From the NCBI GenBank assembly GCA_023271875.1, contig JALPWY010000002.1, positions 1 through 64,000 of the forward strand: 64,000 nt of DNA, written 5' to 3'. Positions 59,781-64,000 of the stretch are shown piece after piece. The translations under genes and the position numbers were made by a program. The notes under the pieces were generated by a model that was not told where the DNA came from, searched no databases, and saw only the letters and a program-made list of their open reading frames with translations. The stretch is from Nitrospinaceae bacterium. Its GTDB lineage: Bacteria > Nitrospinota > Nitrospinia > Nitrospinales > VA-1. How positions within the stretch are numbered: position 1 is the stretch's first letter; each line of letters starts with the position of its first letter.

Positions 59781-59815
59781 AAATCTTTACCAAATTATGA
59801 AGAGAAATTTCTGAA

Positions 59816-61027
59816 TTATTCGAGCAGTTGTACGGTGACTTCGGTTCCCTCCGTCATTTCGGTCAACTCTAGGGGAAAGATGAGCAGTCCGTTTGCATTG
59901 ACGGTGGACTTCAGGATTCCGGATCCTTGCTCCTGAGTCGGGTTGACCGTACATGCACCGTTTTCCCATTGTACGTAGGCACTTAGAAAATGCTGGCGTC
60001 CCGCTTTTTTGTGGATGGTGCGGGTCAGTTTGGCCTGAACCGACCGATGGCTCAACTGGGTCGCCCCCATCATTTTGCGGATGGAGGGTCGAACAAACTG
60101 CTCGAAGGACACGAAAGAGGATACCGGATTGCCAGGTAACCCGAATATCGGGACATCGTCTATTCTGCCAAAGGCCAAAGGTTTTCCAGGTTTCATCGCC
60201 ACCTTCCAGAACAGCATCTCCTGCCCCATTTTTTTAAGGCTGGCCTTAACCAGGTCGTAGTCGCCCACCGAAACTCCGCCCGACGAGACCACCATATCGC
60301 ATTGCAGCGCCCACTTGAATTTTTCCATCAAGTCCTCTTCGTTATCGCGCGCGATACCAAGATATGAAGGGGTGCCCCCCGCGGACTTGATCTGTGCTGC
60401 CAGCATATATCCGTTACTGTTATAAATGCAGGGTCCGCTCAGAGGGTCGTCCAGATCCATGATCTCATCACCGGTGGAAAGTATCGCCACGCTGGGGCGT
60501 CGTCCCACCAAAACAGAGGACCGCCCCACCACGGCCATCATCCCTATATGCGCTGGAAGAAGGTCGGCACCCTTTTTGATGACGGTCTCGCCTTCACGGA
60601 CATCCTCACCCGCGTCACGAATGTTTTCTCGGGTTTCTGCCTTGTCCTTGACTTGAACACGGTTGCCATCGCGCTCGGTGTCCTCCTGCATGATCACCGA
60701 GTCGGCTCCTTCGGGGATAGGGGCTCCTGTCATGATGCGGACTGCCTGACCTGACTTTACTACCATCTCAGGAGTGTAGCCGGCTGCCAGGTCCTCTATG
60801 ATATCCAAGGTTACCGGGGTATCTGGTGTCGCCGATTGAATATCGTTCGCGATGAGCGCGTAACCATCCATGGCCGAGTTGTCCATCGGTGGGTTGTTGC
60901 GTCGAGCCACGATATCCTCAGATAGGATGCGACCAAGCGCCTCGTTGATAGATACTTTCTCGGTTCCTTGAACCTCGATTTTTTCAAGAATGACTTTTCG
61001 TGCTTCGTCTACTTTGATTGAACTCAT
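59816..61027 (-). CDS. moeA: Molybdopterin molybdenumtransferase
   Basis: NPPMDNSAMDGYALIAND, IMTGAPIPEGADSVIMQEDT, VSSGGVSVGDYDLVKASLKKMG, FGLPGNPVSSFVSFEQFVRP. Confidence 0.96.
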   Translation of the reverse strand: MSSIKVDEARKVILEKIEVQGTEKVSINEALGRILSEDIVARRNNPPMDNSAMDGYALIANDIQSATPDTPVTLDIIEDLAAGYTPEMVVKSGQAVRIMTGAPIPEGADSVIMQEDTERDGNRVQVKDKAETRENIRDAGEDVREGETVIKKGADLLPAHIGMMAVVGRSSVLVGRRPSVAILSTGDEIMDLDDPLSGPCIYNSNGYMLAAQIKSAGGTPSYLGIARDNEEDLMEKFKWALQCDMVVSSGGVSVGDYDLVKASLKKMGQEMLFWKVAMKPGKPLAFGRIDDVPIFGLPGNPVSSFVSFEQFVRPSIRKMMGATQLSHRSVQAKLTRTIHKKAGRQHFLSAYVQWENGACTVNPTQEQGSGILKSTVNANGLLIFPLELTEMTEGTEVTVQLLE

Positions 61028-62163
61028 GATGGTTCCTTTTTTTGATACAGGACTATTCTTTTGTTCCTCTTCTCATAATCTTCCGTTGTGTTGATGTTCA
61101 TAAACTTTGACCGGTCTGCTTCGTCGATCTTTAATTTTTTAAATGGGAGTGCCTCAATAATCCTGGACATGGAAAGCTCTCGTCTTGACATGGCTTCAAA
61201 AAGAGGAACAATGAATTTTGGTTCGTAAATGGCGCACATAGGCTCATAACCGAAACGGCCTTTTTGAACATAGCAGGTACCATATCTTAATGGGTCTCGC
61301 TCTTGAAATATTCTCTCGAAATCATCTGCCTTTAAAAAGGGCATATCGCATGCGGTTATCATCCACGCCTTATCCGGAAACTGCCCCATTAAAGTAGCTA
61401 AACCACCTACCGGTCCCATGTTAATATGCTCGTCGTTAATACGCTCGACATTTTTGATCGTGGATAATGAACTCATATCCAGATCGGCCCGCGAGGAAAG
61501 AAATATTTTGTTACAAAATTTGCTCAATAGTTTGACCGCCTTCTCTGTTCCCGATACACCATCGTAGGTGAGCGAAAACTTTGGTTTCCCCATTCGCGTG
61601 CTTTGACCTCCTACAAAAACAGCTCCAAAAAGTTCGCTGGCACAGTTTTTAAAGTGCCCATTGACGAAATCAAAAATTTTTTCCACCTCGTCCCGGTGGA
61701 ATAGGGGGATCCCCCGCTCAATAAATGGCTCCAGCGCCCCTACCCCCTGATGGACAATGGCACGAATGCCCTGGCTGTCAGGGGGAATGGGCAGTTTGCC
61801 TGCGGCATCAAGAAACACAATTTTGTTGAATGGAGACTGCTTGTATCCTTCGATCAGGATGCAGTCACAGCGTTCTAAGGCATGCGTGATTGTGAGTTGC
61901 TTGAAATCATTATCTGCAAGAACTCCAAAGTGGGTCGGATCATTGATCGCCACAATTCCGGCGCCAGCTTCACGAACACGCGCGGTGTCTTTCCCGGTTT
62001 TGTCCATCTTAAACCGGTGCGAATCGTGCTTGTAATAACCAACACGGATATTTTCTTCCCGGAAGCGTGCCACCAGCCGCTCGACCAGGGTAGTTTTGCC
62101 CACACCGGAAAAGCCAGCAAAACACAAAAACGGAGCTTTGAACTGTTCCCAATAACTGTCCAT
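61024..62163 (-). CDS. MobB-MobA bifunctional fusion (molybdopterin-guanine dinucleotide biosynthesis)
   Basis: N-terminal FAGFSGVGKTTLVERLVARFREENIRVGYYKHDSHRF (MobB), C-terminal GAVFVGGQSTRMGKPK...DEHINMGPVGGLATLM...MITACDMPFL (MobA). Confidence 0.93.
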   Translation of the reverse strand: MDSYWEQFKAPFLCFAGFSGVGKTTLVERLVARFREENIRVGYYKHDSHRFKMDKTGKDTARVREAGAGIVAINDPTHFGVLADNDFKQLTITHALERCDCILIEGYKQSPFNKIVFLDAAGKLPIPPDSQGIRAIVHQGVGALEPFIERGIPLFHRDEVEKIFDFVNGHFKNCASELFGAVFVGGQSTRMGKPKFSLTYDGVSGTEKAVKLLSKFCNKIFLSSRADLDMSSLSTIKNVERINDEHINMGPVGGLATLMGQFPDKAWMITACDMPFLKADDFERIFQERDPLRYGTCYVQKGRFGYEPMCAIYEPKFIVPLFEAMSRRELSMSRIIEALPFKKLKIDEADRSKFMNINTTEDYEKRNKRIVLYQKKEPS

Positions 62164-62740
62164 AAGACCTAGTATTAGACCGCCATAATCCGAGCAGGTA
62201 CCCCCTTGATCAGGCGACAGGCTTATATAAATGATTAAAAAATATAGATTTAGACATTATTTCCGATCGTTATGTTTCTGTCAACCGTTTATGTAGTCCG
62301 ATACAGAAACTTGATGAGGGTTGTTTTTTCGTCAAGATCATGGTTGCACTTTAAAAAATACTTATGACATTTAACATTGACCACTCATCAGGTAAAGTCT
62401 CGATAGTTTACCCACACCAAAATAAATTGACCCTACAATTAAGCAGATACGGTATTACCCGGTAGTTCACCTATTTTGTAGAATCGATGTCAAACTCGTT
62501 CACTCTTCACCGAAAGAATACATTCGTCTTGAGTGCATCTGATAAAAATTTGATTGCTAAGGAGCTCGTAGTACTTTTTCCATTTCAAGGGGGGGCACTT
62601 ATTGCTAGAATCGTCAGGCAGGTAATTACAGATGTTTTAGTTTTATTAGTTTGTCTCCTTAAAGCCCGGTTTTCTTTGAGCTTTGAAAATTTTCCTAGCC
62701 CAGTAACTAATTTTCTTCCACCACTCGATGCCCCTTGCAA

Positions 62741-64000
62741 ATGAAGTTACAAGTTAGCACTTCGAAAGCAATGATTTTACTGTTTTTTCTAGCGGTTTGC
62801 TTGCGTCTGCCTACCCTTGGGAGTGTTCTTTCTGGTGATGAGGCGACAACTTTTCTCATGCACGCTGGGTCTTCCTGGGAGAGTTTGTTTTTAAGTTATC
62901 TGGGGCCCAATCAGCACACGCTATTTTCAGTTTTGTCAAATTTGATGATGGAAATATTTGGTGACAGCGAAGTAGCTTTTCGCCTGCCATCAATGATGGC
63001 GGGGTCTTTAGCTGTTCCACTTACTGTTTTGATCGGGAAACGCTTAACAGGATCGATAGCAGTAGGTTGGATTGCAGGTATCTTGATGGCTTTTTCCGCG
63101 TCCAACATCCTTTGGTCTCAGGTGGGGCGTGGGTACTCTCTAACCATTTGCCTTTCCTTGGCGGTGATTTTTTTTACTTTAAAAGGAGAAGATGATTTTT
63201 CACGTTGGAGTTGGAGGTGTGGACTTGCTTTGTCAGGTTTGGCGATGGTATTGACTCTCCCGAGCAACGTATATTTTCTTCTTGGATGTGCGGTCGCGTT
63301 TTTTGTTCGCTTTCACATGATAACCAAACCAAGTAAGTCATCTTATCTCAAGGAAAAGGCGAAGAGCTTCGTTCCATGGGCGATTTTGTTTTCGCTGGTC
63401 TTGGTTTATTTTTTTCTGAACTTGTCCGATCTGCAACGCGGGGTAAAAATATATAAAGAATACGCGCGTCTACTTGAAGGACTGGAAAACCTTGCTTTCA
63501 CGCCAGCCCGAATTATTGGGATATTTGAAAACTTGATATCACCCTGGGGTCTTTGGGCCTACTTATTATTTTTTATTGGTTGGGGGGGATTGAAAGGTGA
63601 GCGTGTTCTCCAACTATTTTTCATACTGATCGTCCCAATCGGCTTTGCTTGGTCTTCTGAGCTTTTGGGACCGCCACGGTCCTATATTTACTTGTTGCCA
63701 CTGGTATTAATGCTGATGGCAAATGGAACCTTGATTTTGAGTCGAGTGTTGAGTGGCTGGTTTACATGGTCACACATGAAAGAGGTTACAGTTGTTTTGG
63801 TTGCCGTTGGGTTTCTTTGGTCCCCAATCACGAATCTTAAGGGTTATTACCCGTCTCGACTGGGAAATACTTACGCCTCGATCAATGAGGCCAAACAGGT
63901 GAGCGAATATATAACGAGGGAAACGACACCCCACCAAATGGTTGTATTTTCATTTGATGATAGGGTTTTACGTTTCTTCGTTGAGGAGCAGGTGGCCAAG
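62741..64000 (+). CDS. GT39/ArnT-like membrane glycosyltransferase, truncated by window end
   Basis: Open frame from ATG 62741 to window end: MKLQVSTSKAMILLFFLAVCLRLPTLGSVLSGDEATTFLMHAGSSWESLFLSYLGPNQHTLFSVLSNLMMEIFGDSEVAFRLPSMMAGSLAVPLTVLIGKRLTG...; missing from ORF track because it has no stop. Confidence 0.88.
   Translation, partial: MKLQVSTSKAMILLFFLAVCLRLPTLGSVLSGDEATTFLMHAGSSWESLFLSYLGPNQHTLFSVLSNLMMEIFGDSEVAFRLPSMMAGSLAVPLTVLIGKRLTGSIAVGWIAGILMAFSASNILWSQVGRGYSLTICLSLAVIFFTLKGEDDFSRWSWRCGLALSGLAMVLTLPSNVYFLLGCAVAFFVRFHMITKPSKSSYLKEKAKSFVPWAILFSLVLVYFFLNLSDLQRGVKIYKEYARLLEGLENLAFTPARIIGIFENLISPWGLWAYLLFFIGWGGLKGERVLQLFFILIVPIGFAWSSELLGPPRSYIYLLPLVLMLMANGTLILSRVLSGWFTWSHMKEVTVVLVAVGFLWSPITNLKGYYPSRLGNTYASINEAKQVSEYITRETTPHQMVVFSFDDRVLRFFVEEQVAK

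Noticed and set aside
62646-62738. Minus-strand basic peptide RGIEWWKKISYWARKIFKAQRKPGFKETN
   Set aside because: Protein-like composition but only about 31 codons, overlaps the start region of the plus-strand GT39-like gene, and no family is recognised.
1-64000. CRISPR arrays, rRNA or tRNA genes
   Set aside because: No regularly spaced identical repeats or recognisable tRNA/rRNA sequence were seen, though tRNA detection by eye is unreliable.

Overview
This 64 kb window is a gene-dense bacterial chromosome segment, mostly core housekeeping genes plus a glycosyltransferase/polysaccharide region. Left part: tolB(3' end)-pal, a coiled-coil protein, radA, ispD, bcp, CDF transporter, mutY, queE, B12-type radical SAM, D-2-hydroxyacid dehydrogenase, TPR/cupredoxin protein, dCTP deaminase-like, scpB, rluB, AI-2E transporter, mqnC, a degenerate tyrosine recombinase, cobA-hemD fusion, rsmA, pdxA, pckA. 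Middle: a large NHL-repeat protein, a decayed sulfation remnant, and prfB with its programmed frameshift. From about 38 to 52 kb: a mixed-strand glycosyltransferase/methyltransferase/epimerase island. Right part: cruF-like, hpnA-like, a SurA/PpiC-type PPIase, a porin, an FG-GAP protein, moeA, a mobB-mobA fusion and a truncated GT39-like membrane protein. The gene set (futalosine menaquinone pathway, hopanoid/carotenoid genes) suggests a marine Nitrospinota-like lineage, but that is a guess. The observations I rate highest are: (1) a cysC (APS kinase) pseudogene with two stops and two frameshifts, joined directly to a sulfotransferase C-terminal remnant at 32.37-33.13 kb, neither of which the ORF track reveals; (2) the prfB +1 programmed frameshift, with the true gene start about 250 nt upstream of the listed ORF; (3) a tyrosine recombinase that lacks the C-terminal His/Tyr catalytic motif; (4) an NHL/coiled-coil/NHL protein of 1208 aa; (5) a GT4 gene split at an A9 homopolymer. 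I saw no clear case of a wholly new defence or mobile system, no CRISPR array, and no rRNA or tRNA gene. All family calls come from reading motifs by eye; no database search was run.
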